DNA of 6,715 bases from Prevotella sp. (GCA_021203915.1 JAJQAI010000245.1:1-6715), one strand, 5' to 3'. Shown: positions 1 to 6,249, counted from the stretch's first letter. Made by a program: numbers and translations. The notes: generated by a model from the letters alone, not told the origin.

Positions 1-124
1 GCATAATAGGGGAAAACTTTTTTATTTCTTGATTTTTTTAGAGATAATCCCCCTTAAAAAAGAGTCAAAATGCTTACAAAATTATTTTTTACCCCCAAGA
101 AGACATTATTTTCTTAATATTTGC
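1..124. other. A/T-rich intergenic stretch, no gene seen
   Basis: This stretch upstream of the predicted operon promoter is very A/T-rich, with T-runs and A-runs and two short C/G runs (GGGG at 9-12, CCCCC at 49-53). I see no convincing open reading frame, tRNA or repeat. It may hold the 3' flank of a gene lying to the left of the window, but nothing in the sequence proves that. Confidence 0.5.
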
Positions 125-155
125 TTGTTTATTTTAAATAAAAGTTATAGTTTTG
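125..155 (+). promoter_or_regulatory. Probable Bacteroidota-type promoter of the pheA operon
   Basis: TAGTTTTG at 148-155 matches the Bacteroidota -7 consensus TAnnTTTG exactly. A TTG at 125-127 lies 20 nt upstream, as expected for the -33 element. A second TTTG at 120-123 is less well spaced. Transcription would then start a few bases after 155, roughly 160-165, about 20 nt ahead of the leader peptide ATG. The placement just upstream of an attenuator supports the call. No start site has been mapped, and the surrounding DNA is A/T-rich, so a chance match is possible. Confidence 0.6.
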
Positions 156-182
156 CATCAATAAATACAATTTTATAACAAA

Positions 183-254
183 ATGACATATACACGTTAT
201 TACTTTAGCTATTTTTACTTTACGAAGAATCGTGAAGCGGGAAAGCGTGTATGA
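183..254 (+). CDS. Tyr/Phe-rich leader peptide of the pheA operon attenuator
   Basis: This is a 23-codon reading frame from ATG 183-185 to TGA 252-254. It begins MTYTRYYFSYFYF, with Tyr at residues 3, 6, 7, 10 and 12 and Phe at 8, 11 and 13, so 8 of the first 13 codons are aromatic. The rest (14-23) is basic and has no aromatic residue. It sits between a probable promoter and a terminator that precedes pheA, exactly where an attenuation leader peptide belongs. The product is not expected to have a function of its own; its translation rate is the sensor. Low charged tRNA-Tyr or tRNA-Phe would stall the ribosome between 189 and 221. That leaves the antiterminator strand (232-242), which is coded by residues 17-20, mostly exposed. 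There is no Shine-Dalgarno; the start lies in an A/T-rich context, common in Bacteroidota. A chance ORF with this composition in exactly this place is unlikely. Confidence 0.85.
   Translation: MTYTRYYFSYFYFTKNREAGKRV
189..253 (+). promoter_or_regulatory. Possible 1:2 (protector) stem of the attenuator
   Basis: TATACACGTT at 189-198 can pair with AGCGTGTATG at 244-253. This gives ten consecutive pairs, seven of them an uninterrupted Watson-Crick core (190-196 with 246-252) plus another A-T and two G-U pairs. The 5' arm lies at the first Tyr codons of the leader peptide and the 3' arm at its stop codon. A ribosome stalled on the aromatic codons would block this stem. In the classical scheme it would be segment 1 pairing near segment 2. 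The antiterminator strand 236-242 falls in its loop, so it would compete sterically and not by sharing bases. This is inferred from base pairing only. Confidence 0.45.
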
Positions 255-305
255 AAATATAGTCCAAGCGATATAAAGAAAAAAATATATAAGGTCCCGC
301 TCCAT
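232..305 (+). promoter_or_regulatory. Antiterminator (2:3) pairing of the attenuator
   Basis: AGCGGGA at 236-242 pairs perfectly with TCCCGCT at 295-301. After one A-C mismatch (235/302), G234-C303, T233-A304 and G232-T305 continue the helix. These 295-305 bases are the whole 5' arm of the terminator, so the two structures are mutually exclusive. The pairing strand 232-242 is identical to the terminator's 3' arm (309-319) at 9 of 11 positions. A ribosome stalled on codons up to 221 would reach about 233-236 and leave AGCGGGA free, allowing read-through. A ribosome that reaches the stop at 252-254 would cover it, so the terminator forms. The geometry fits classical attenuation without adjustment. 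Confidence 0.75.
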
Positions 306-325
306 TAAATGAGGCGGGATTTTTT
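295..325 (+). terminator. Rho-independent terminator/attenuator before pheA
   Basis: TCCCGCTCCAT at 295-305 folds back on ATGAGGCGGGA at 309-319 with a TAA loop (306-308). The stem has 11 positions with one G-U and one C-A mismatch, and six perfect pairs at its base. Six T residues follow directly (320-325). This is a textbook intrinsic terminator, but it lies 22 nt upstream of the pheA start codon and downstream of the promoter. It should therefore stop most transcripts unless the antiterminator forms. It is by far the most G/C-rich element of the leader. Confidence 0.85.
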
Positions 326-347
326 AGGAAATAATCATCCAACAAGT

Positions 348-1196
348 ATGAAACGAATAGCAATACAGGGTCTTATAGGGTCATTTCACGATATAGCAGC
401 TCATCAACTATTTCCCAATGAACAACTGCAAATTATATGCTGTGATACCTTTGAACAGGTTTATGATAACATTAAGCAAGATGCGACAATTATAGGTTTA
501 ACGGCCATTGAGAACACTATAGCCGGTTCGCTCTTACATAACTACGAATTATTGCGTGACTCAGGAACTACAATTGTTGCCGAGCATAAGCTCCACATCG
601 AACATTGTATATGTTGCTTAGAGGATGATACTTGGGATACTATCGAGGAAATACACTCCCATCCTGTTGCTCTAATGCAATGCCGAGGCTTTCTTTCCAT
701 GCACCAAGGAGCTAAAGCAGTTGAGGCTGATGACACTGCAGGCTCAGCAAAATATATATCTGAAAATAAATGTAAGGGTTGGGCTGCCATTTGCCATAGT
801 TCTGCAGCAAAGCTATATGGTCTAAAAATTTTAGAAGACTCTATAGAGGACAATAAACATAACTTTACAAGATTTCTAGTGGTTTGTAACCCAAATAAGG
901 CTGACTTCCTCAGGGATATAAATAAAACCAATAAAGCAAGCCTTGTTTTTTCTCTTCCTCATGAAGAGGGAAGTCTCTCGCAGGTTCTAAGTATTTTGTC
1001 ATTCTATAAGATGAGTCTTACAAAAATACAATCACTTCCCATTATTGGGCATGAATGGGAATATATGTTTTACGTTGATGTAACATTTGATAGTATCACA
1101 CGTTATCGTCAAAGCATAGATGCAATAATGCCACTAACTAGAGAACTTAAAGTTTTAGGAGAATATTATGATGGCGGAAAACAACCTGGCGCCTAA
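348..1196 (+). CDS. pheA: Prephenate dehydratase with C-terminal ACT domain
   Basis: Converts prephenate to phenylpyruvate in the cytoplasm, the committed step to phenylalanine. The 282-residue protein has the usual length of a monofunctional enzyme. Residues 1-178 form the two-lobed catalytic domain, with an N-terminal Q7-GLIGSFHD segment, IENTIAGS at 54-61, SHP at 104-106 and the catalytic TRF motif at 174-176 (in NFTRF). An ACT domain follows at about 197-272. It carries GSLS at 208-211 in place of the GALV motif and QSLP at 228-231 in place of ESRP, the two motifs that bind Phe in other enzymes. There is no fused chorismate mutase; that activity is carried by the third gene. I chose the ATG at 348 because MKRIAIQG is the normal family start. 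The in-frame ATG at 309 lies in the attenuator hairpin. The 3' end overlaps the next gene by 29 bp. Confidence 0.93.
   Translation: MKRIAIQGLIGSFHDIAAHQLFPNEQLQIICCDTFEQVYDNIKQDATIIGLTAIENTIAGSLLHNYELLRDSGTTIVAEHKLHIEHCICCLEDDTWDTIEEIHSHPVALMQCRGFLSMHQGAKAVEADDTAGSAKYISENKCKGWAAICHSSAAKLYGLKILEDSIEDNKHNFTRFLVVCNPNKADFLRDINKTNKASLVFSLPHEEGSLSQVLSILSFYKMSLTKIQSLPIIGHEWEYMFYVDVTFDSITRYRQSIDAIMPLTRELKVLGEYYDGGKQPGA
1157..1161 (+). promoter_or_regulatory. Shine-Dalgarno-like AGGAG of the aminotransferase gene
   Basis: AGGAG lies inside the end of pheA, 6 nt before ATG 1168 and 9 nt before ATG 1171. It supports initiation here despite the overlap with pheA, and translational coupling between the two genes. 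It does not decide between the two adjacent ATG codons. Strong Shine-Dalgarno sites are not general in this window. Confidence 0.6.
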
Positions 1197-2358
1197 CATT
1201 CAGCCCGCTCAGCGACTATCCCTAGTTTCAGAGTACTACTTTAGCCGTAAACTAAAAGAGGTAGCAGCGCTTAATCTTCAAGGCAAAGATATCATAAGTC
1301 TAGCTATTGGGAGTCCTGACATGCCCCCATCTAAGGAAACTATTGAGGAGTTATGTCAAGTAGCACACAAAGCTGATGCTCATGGTTATCAACCAACTGG
1401 AGGTACAAAAGAACTTCGGCAGGCTATGGCTAGCTTCTATAAACGTTGGTATAATGTTGATTTAGATGCGGAATCAGAAATACTGCCTCTTATTGGATCT
1501 AAAGAGGGTATTCTTCATATAACACTGGCTTTTGTCAACCCCGGTGATGAGGTTCTTGTACCAAATCCTGGCTACCCTACTTATACATCCCTAAGCACTT
1601 TGCTTGGAGCAAAAGTTGTATACTATGACCTAAAGCAAGAGAGTTTTTGGCAACCTAACTTTGATGAATTAGAAAAAATGGATATATCAAAGGTTAAGCT
1701 AATGTGGACTAACTATCCACATATGCCCACAGGTGCTAATGCTCAAATAAAGACATATGAAAAACTTGTGGAGTTTGCTAGAAAGCATAATATAGTGGTA
1801 GTTAACGATAACCCCTACTCCTTTATACTAAATAAAAAACCTATAAGTCTGCTGCAGGTCAAGGGCGCAAAGGATTGTACAATTGAGTTAAACTCTATGA
1901 GCAAAAGCCACAATATGCCTGGTTGGCGTGTGGGGCTATGCGCTACAAACTCTAAGTTCATAGAGTGGATTATGAAGGTAAAGAGCAATATTGATTCGGG
2001 AACGTTTCGTGGGATTCAACTTGCAGCGGCCGTTGCATATGCAAATAGTGATGAGTGGCACTATAAAGCTAACTTTATAACATATAAAAATCGTAGAGCC
2101 TTAGCTGAAAAAATAATGGAAGCACTTGGATGCGAGGTGGATTCTAATCAAGTAGGCATGTTCCTTTGGGGGAAGATTCCTGAAAAATATTCTTCCTGCG
2201 AGGAGTTAACAGAGCTTGTTCTTAATAAGGCAAGAGTATTTATCACTCCAGGCTTTATTTTCGGAAGTGGTGGCCAAAGATATATAAGAGTATCACTATG
2301 CGCTAAAGAGGATAAACTTTCTGAGGCTCTTAAAAGAATCTTGGAGGCGCTTTCCTAA
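1168..2358 (+). CDS. PLP-dependent class I/II aminotransferase, probably aromatic
   Basis: A fold-type I aminotransferase of 396 residues, full length for the family. Visible active-site features are PNPGYPTY at 132-139 (the Tyr stacks on the cofactor), N182 in TNYPHMPTGA, D214 and Y217 in NDNPYSF, the Schiff-base lysine K246 in SMSKSHNMPGWR, R254, and the carboxylate-binding R374 in RYIRVSLC. The cytoplasmic enzyme would use glutamate or another donor. Its place between pheA and tyrA suggests that it aminates phenylpyruvate to Phe and 4-hydroxyphenylpyruvate to Tyr. That substrate choice is inferred from context; databases often call such proteins aspartate or LL-diaminopimelate aminotransferase-like. 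The start could be either of two adjacent ATGs (1168 or 1171). The gene overlaps pheA by 29 bp in another frame and precedes the DAHP synthase gene by 35 nt. Confidence 0.9.
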   Translation: MMAENNLAPNIQPAQRLSLVSEYYFSRKLKEVAALNLQGKDIISLAIGSPDMPPSKETIEELCQVAHKADAHGYQPTGGTKELRQAMASFYKRWYNVDLDAESEILPLIGSKEGILHITLAFVNPGDEVLVPNPGYPTYTSLSTLLGAKVVYYDLKQESFWQPNFDELEKMDISKVKLMWTNYPHMPTGANAQIKTYEKLVEFARKHNIVVVNDNPYSFILNKKPISLLQVKGAKDCTIELNSMSKSHNMPGWRVGLCATNSKFIEWIMKVKSNIDSGTFRGIQLAAAVAYANSDEWHYKANFITYKNRRALAEKIMEALGCEVDSNQVGMFLWGKIPEKYSSCEELTELVLNKARVFITPGFIFGSGGQRYIRVSLCAKEDKLSEALKRILEALS

Positions 2359-2393
2359 GAATTTTGAAAGAAAAAAAATAAAAATAATTTCAT

Positions 2394-3461
2394 ATGGAAC
2401 TTGAATTACAACCGCTCAATCTTCCGAGCGACGATAAAAGGCTTATAATAATTGCAGGACCTTGTTCTGCAGAGACAGAAGAGCAGGTATTAACAACGGC
2501 AAATCAACTCAAAAAAGCAGGATGTAAAATTTTCCGTGCTGGAGTATGGAAACCTCGCACTAAACCAGGCGGCTTTGAAGGCCATGGAGAAAAGGCTTTG
2601 CCATGGTTGCGTGAAGTAAAGGAAACAACCGGAATGCTAATAGCTACTGAAGTAGCTACACCAGAGCATGTAGAACTAGCATTAAAATATGGTATTGACG
2701 TACTTTGGGTTGGGGCTCGCACCTCAGCAAATCCATTCGCTATGCAAACCCTAGCTGATTCACTTAAAGGGGTGGACATTCCAGTGCTTGTAAAGAATCC
2801 TGTAAATCCAGATATTGAACTTTGGATAGGTGCTTTAGAACGTCTAAACCAAGCAGGTATTAAACGTATGGCAGCCATTCATAGAGGCTTTTCAAGCTAT
2901 GACAAAAAAATATATCGCAACCTTCCTATGTGGCAGATACCAATCGAACTTCGCCGAAGAGTTCGAAATTTGCCAATATTCTGCGACCCAAGTCATATTG
3001 GTGGTTCAAGAGAACTTATTGCTCCACTATGTCAACAAGCCATGGACCTTGGATTTAATGGTCTTATCGTAGAATCTCATCATGAACCCGACAAAGCATG
3101 GAGCGATGCTAAACAACAAGTTACCCCAGAGGTTCTTGATTACATCCTAAGTTTAGTAGTGCTTCGCAATGAAACTATTTCCACTGAGGATATTGCTGCT
3201 CTAAGAAAGCAAATTGACGAGTTAGACGACCAACTTATGGAGCTATTAGCAAAACGTATGCGTGTTTGTAGAGAAATTGGGCAGTATAAAAAAGAGCACA
3301 ATATGACAGTTCTTCAGACATCACGTTACGATGAAATTCTTGACAAACGTGGTGCACAAGGCACACAATGCGGAATTTCTCCTTCATTTGTTAAAACTGT
3401 GTTTGAAGCTGTGCATGAAGAGTCGGTTCGCCAACAAATTGAAATTGTAAATGAAAAATAA
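2394..3461 (+). CDS. DAHP synthase (type I-beta) / chorismate mutase fusion
   Basis: This bifunctional 355-residue enzyme joins the first step of the shikimate pathway (phosphoenolpyruvate plus erythrose 4-phosphate to DAHP) with the branch step chorismate to prephenate. The DAHP synthase barrel spans about 15-255. It shows GPCS at 22-25 (metal ligand C24), KPRT at 53-56, KNP at 134-136, HRGF at 163-166, and probable metal ligands H201 (in DPSHIGG), E227 and D238. An AroQ chorismate mutase follows at about 264-352. R271, R288, K299, R311, S344 and Q348 align with R11, R28, K39, R51, S84 and Q88 of the E. coli mutase. A C-terminal mutase is the arrangement described for Prevotella nigrescens; in Bacillus it is N-terminal. 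In such fusions the mutase also acts as the allosteric sensor for prephenate. The gene lies 35 nt after the aminotransferase and 11 nt before tyrA. Confidence 0.94.
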   Translation: MELELQPLNLPSDDKRLIIIAGPCSAETEEQVLTTANQLKKAGCKIFRAGVWKPRTKPGGFEGHGEKALPWLREVKETTGMLIATEVATPEHVELALKYGIDVLWVGARTSANPFAMQTLADSLKGVDIPVLVKNPVNPDIELWIGALERLNQAGIKRMAAIHRGFSSYDKKIYRNLPMWQIPIELRRRVRNLPIFCDPSHIGGSRELIAPLCQQAMDLGFNGLIVESHHEPDKAWSDAKQQVTPEVLDYILSLVVLRNETISTEDIAALRKQIDELDDQLMELLAKRMRVCREIGQYKKEHNMTVLQTSRYDEILDKRGAQGTQCGISPSFVKTVFEAVHEESVRQQIEIVNEK

Positions 3462-3465
3462 GAGG
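3462..3465 (+). promoter_or_regulatory. Shine-Dalgarno-like GAGG of tyrA
   Basis: GAGG starts directly after the stop codon of the preceding gene and lies 7 nt before the ATG at 3473. It supports that start and tight coupling of the two genes in one transcript. Confidence 0.45.
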
Positions 3466-3472
3466 TTTCTTT

Positions 3473-4264
3473 ATGAAGATACTTGTACTTGGAGCAGGTA
3501 AGATGGGTAGTTTCTTTCTTGATCTGCTAAGTTTTGATCATGAAACAGCCGTTTTCGAGAAAAATCCAGAGCGACTCAGATTTACATATAATACTCAAAG
3601 GTTCACTAAACTTGAAGAAATTCGGGATTTTGCCCCAGAACTCGTTATTAACGCTGTAACGGTAAAATACACCATTGAGGCTTTCAAAGAGGTTATACCT
3701 TTCCTGCCTAAAGATGCTATTCTAAGTGATATTGCCTCGGTAAAGACGGGACTGAAAGAATTCTATAACGATTGTAAACATCGTTATGTGTCAACTCACC
3801 CAATGTTTGGCCCCACATTCGCAAACCTAAGCCAACTACATCATGAAAATGCTATAATAATTAGTGAGGGTGATTCAAAAGGACGTAGTTTTTTTAAAGA
3901 CCTGTATAGCAGATTAGGGCTAAACATATATGAGTATACCTTCGAAGAACACGATAAGACAGTGGCATACTCACTTTCAATACCTTTTGTTAGCACATTT
4001 GTTTTCGCTGCAGTAATGAAGCATCAAGATGCGCCAGGAACAACATTTAAGCGACATATGAATATCGCTAAAGGTGTACTATCAGAAGATGACTTTTTGC
4101 TTCAAGAAGTTCTCTTTAATCCGTATACTTCAGGACAAGTTGCTCAAATACGCAAAGAACTTGCAGAATTGCTATCAATAATAGATAATAAGGATGCTAT
4201 CGGGATGAAAGCCTTCCTTACTAAGATTAGAGAAAATCTAAAAAACGATATACTTTCAAACTAG
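3473..4264 (+). CDS. tyrA: Prephenate dehydrogenase
   Basis: Oxidatively decarboxylates prephenate to 4-hydroxyphenylpyruvate, the tyrosine branch. The 263-residue protein begins with a Rossmann nucleotide-binding loop, GAGKMG at 7-12, and has SDIASVK at 85-91. The THPMFGP motif at 108-114 supplies the probable catalytic His109. EEHDK at 158-162 and the helical C-terminal dimerisation region (about 165-260) complete the TyrA fold. No ACT or chorismate mutase domain is attached, so any Tyr feedback control in this operon would have to come from elsewhere, such as the upstream attenuator. NAD versus NADP use cannot be settled by eye, although E29 at the end of the second beta strand (AVFEKN) favours NAD. 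The start is supported by the Rossmann motif at the very N-terminus and the GAGG upstream. The stop codon lies inside a terminator-like hairpin. Confidence 0.92.
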   Translation: MKILVLGAGKMGSFFLDLLSFDHETAVFEKNPERLRFTYNTQRFTKLEEIRDFAPELVINAVTVKYTIEAFKEVIPFLPKDAILSDIASVKTGLKEFYNDCKHRYVSTHPMFGPTFANLSQLHHENAIIISEGDSKGRSFFKDLYSRLGLNIYEYTFEEHDKTVAYSLSIPFVSTFVFAAVMKHQDAPGTTFKRHMNIAKGVLSEDDFLLQEVLFNPYTSGQVAQIRKELAELLSIIDNKDAIGMKAFLTKIRENLKNDILSN

Positions 4265-4280
4265 TATTCACTAGTTTTTT
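4258..4280 (+). terminator. Probable intrinsic terminator at the end of the operon
   Basis: AAACTAGT (4258-4265) pairs with ACTAGTTT (4270-4277) around an ATTC loop, and the T-run extends to 4280. The stem is perfect at 8 pairs but has only two G-C pairs, so it is weak. It overlaps the tyrA stop codon (4262-4264). Its position between a biosynthetic operon and an unrelated copper pump supports a real transcript end. Confidence 0.55.
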
Positions 4281-4329
4281 ATATCTGATTTTTAGGTAAT
4301 CTTTTTTCTCTTTACACCGTCGTTTAAAT

Positions 4330-6249
4330 ATGGAAAAGAAAACTTTAGCTGTAACTGGGATGGGGTGTACTTCATGCGCTGCTAACATAGAACGTAAACT
4401 AAAAGGCATGAATGGTATTCAATCTGCAAGTGTTAGTTTTACTTCTCGCCAAGCCACCATTGAGTACAATCCTAAAGTCGTTACCTTAGAAAAGATGCAA
4501 ACCGAAGTAGCTAAGATTGGCTATCAACTTATTACCAATGAAGACGAAGGACTAGAAAAAATAGAAAAAACCGCTTACTCTAAACTACTTAGAAAAGCCA
4601 TTCTTTCTTGGATTTTTGCCATACTAACCATGGGCATTTCCATGGGATTCATCGATGTTGGTAAAACCGAGCATGCAAACCAATTAATGTTCGTCATCGC
4701 TCTTTTCAATATTTTATATTGCGGACAAGATTTTTACAAAAATGCTTTTCGTCAATTGCTCCATGGAATGGCTAGCATGGATACGCTAGTTGCTATGAGT
4801 ACCTTTATCTCATTTATATTTAGCACGTTTAACACCTTCTGGGGTGAGGAGTTTTGGACAGCACGCTCAATAGAAAATCACACTTATTTTGATGCCTCTA
4901 TAATGATAATAACATTTGTCCTTACAGGTAGAGCACTAGAGGAAAAAGCAAAGAATTCCACAGCCTCAGCCATAAGGGATCTAATGGGCTTAGCTCCTAA
5001 AACAGCGCATCTTGTTAGTGAAGGAACCATCCAAGATGTTCCTATTGCAGCGCTTGGTAAAAAAGATATTATCAAAGTTAATGCTGGAGAAAAAATCCCT
5101 GTGGATGGAGAAATAACTCAAGGGGAGGCTTTCATAGACCAAAGTATGATGACAGGAGAACCAATACCCGTTCAAGGTAAAATTGGGGATAAGGTATTTG
5201 CAGGCATGACCCTAACTAAGGGCTCAATTGAATTTAGAGCCGAGCAGGTAGGTAGCCAGACTATGCTTTCTCACATCATAAAAATGGTTCAAGAGGCTCA
5301 AAGCAGCAAGGCTCCCGTTGAGAGAATAACAGATAAGATTGCTTCTATATTCGTTCCAACAATTCTTTGTCTTGCTATACTGACATTCTTACTTTGGTTC
5401 ATCATTGGTGGACAAACTTTTTTACCTAAAGCCGTAATATCTGCTGTTTCTGTGCTTGTAATTGCTTGCCCATGCGCTTTAGGACTAGCAACTCCTACAG
5501 CTTTAATGGTTGGTATTGGTAAGGCGGCTAAAGGAAATATTCTTATTCGAGATGCCACTGCTCTTGAAAGAATTAGATTAGTGGATGCTCTTGTTATGGA
5601 TAAAACAGGAACACTAACCATTCCTAATAAGGATGTAGACTTTACTTCAAAAAAAGAAATTCCCCTGAAAGAGCGCGAAACGCTTAAGCCGAAGGCCGAA
5701 GAGGCAATCCAAATGCTTCATAAAAAGGGTGTAAAGGTGTATCTAACTAGTGGTGATAAGCCTGAGGCTGTTGCCTATTGGGCTAAGAAGGCTGGAATTG
5801 AAGAATTTTTTAGCCAGGTATTACCTCAAGATAAGGAGGATTTGGTTAAAAAACTTCAAGCAGAAGGTCATGTAGTAGCAATGGTTGGAGATGGAATAAA
5901 TGACACACAAGCTCTGGCTCAAGCTGATGTTAGCATTGCCATGGGTAAAGGAACTGATATTGCAATGGATGTAGCACAGGTGACATTAATAGGTACAGAT
6001 CTGCGTTATATTCCCGATGCTTTTGACTTATCAAGAAGAACAGTTAATATGATACACCAAAATCTCTTCTGGGCTTTCATCTATAATATTATATGTATAC
6101 CGCTTGCCGCTGGAATTCCATGGCTATTTGGCGTTCATTGGCAAATAACACCAATGTGGGCTGCTGCTCTTATGGCATTTTCAAGCATAAGCGTAGTTCT
6201 TAATAGTTTAAGACTGAATTTCTTCTCTACCTCTTTAGAAAGGGATTAA
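4330..6249 (+). CDS. copA: Cu(I)-type P1B ATPase lacking most of its N-domain
   Basis: Inner-membrane metal-transporting ATPase by family, 639 residues; full-length relatives have roughly 700-800. In order it has a heavy-metal-binding domain (1-70, GMGCTSC with C13 and C16), membrane helices at about 86-106, 116-132, 151-170 and 189-205, the actuator domain with TGEP (275-278), helices at 339-360 and 368-395 with CPC (380-382), the phosphorylation motif DKTGTLT (424-430), SGD (474-476), GDGIND (520-525) and last helices at 578-599 and 607-628. CPC, YN (585-586) and MxxSS (615-619) mark Cu(I) specificity. Only about 20 residues separate DKTGTLT from the P-domain segment LKPKAEEAI (452-460), where about 110-130 residues normally form the ATP-binding N-domain with its HP dipeptide. 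The frame is open throughout, so it is not a frameshifted pseudogene. It could be a copper carrier with altered energetics, a regulator, or a decaying gene; I cannot tell which. There is no clear Shine-Dalgarno; the start is set by the metal-binding domain at the N-terminus. Confidence 0.88.
   Translation: MEKKTLAVTGMGCTSCAANIERKLKGMNGIQSASVSFTSRQATIEYNPKVVTLEKMQTEVAKIGYQLITNEDEGLEKIEKTAYSKLLRKAILSWIFAILTMGISMGFIDVGKTEHANQLMFVIALFNILYCGQDFYKNAFRQLLHGMASMDTLVAMSTFISFIFSTFNTFWGEEFWTARSIENHTYFDASIMIITFVLTGRALEEKAKNSTASAIRDLMGLAPKTAHLVSEGTIQDVPIAALGKKDIIKVNAGEKIPVDGEITQGEAFIDQSMMTGEPIPVQGKIGDKVFAGMTLTKGSIEFRAEQVGSQTMLSHIIKMVQEAQSSKAPVERITDKIASIFVPTILCLAILTFLLWFIIGGQTFLPKAVISAVSVLVIACPCALGLATPTALMVGIGKAAKGNILIRDATALERIRLVDALVMDKTGTLTIPNKDVDFTSKKEIPLKERETLKPKAEEAIQMLHKKGVKVYLTSGDKPEAVAYWAKKAGIEEFFSQVLPQDKEDLVKKLQAEGHVVAMVGDGINDTQALAQADVSIAMGKGTDIAMDVAQVTLIGTDLRYIPDAFDLSRRTVNMIHQNLFWAFIYNIICIPLAAGIPWLFGVHWQITPMWAAALMAFSSISVVLNSLRLNFFSTSLERD

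Noticed and set aside
9..53. GGGG (9-12) pairing with CCCCC (49-53) as a terminator of an upstream gene
   Set aside because: The stem is only four pairs with a loop of about 36 nt, and the following bases are A-rich, not a T-run on the plus strand.
251..262. Three-codon ORF (ATG AAA ATA TAG) overlapping the leader stop codon
   Set aside because: Too short to interpret and easily a chance ATGA overlap. It has no aromatic codon, and no pairing element depends on it.
309..347. Longer pheA start at ATG 309, adding 13 residues
   Set aside because: This ATG is part of the terminator stem and loop, and the added residues (MRRDFLG...) do not resemble the family. The N-terminus MKRIAIQG from ATG 348 is the usual start.
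542..931. 129-codon open frame antisense to pheA
   Set aside because: It lies entirely opposite a well-supported gene, has no recognisable motif, and is rich in Ser and Cys, as expected of a shadow frame.
2504..2878. 124-codon open frame antisense to the DAHP synthase gene
   Set aside because: Shadow of conserved coding sequence; no domain or initiation signal of its own.
4280..4287. TATATCTG as a -7 element for a copA promoter
   Set aside because: It matches TAnnTTTG at all but one position, but there is no TTG at the right spacing upstream and it sits in the terminator's T-run. The 4281-4329 gap shows no other clear promoter or copper-responsive operator.
4227..4409. Minus-strand open frame spanning the tyrA-copA gap
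   Set aside because: It overlaps the ends of two solid genes and crosses the terminator. The translation is basic and low in complexity, with no family resemblance.
5298..5621. 107-codon open frame antisense to copA
   Set aside because: It lies opposite the conserved CPC to DKTGT coding region and has no motif; a shadow frame.
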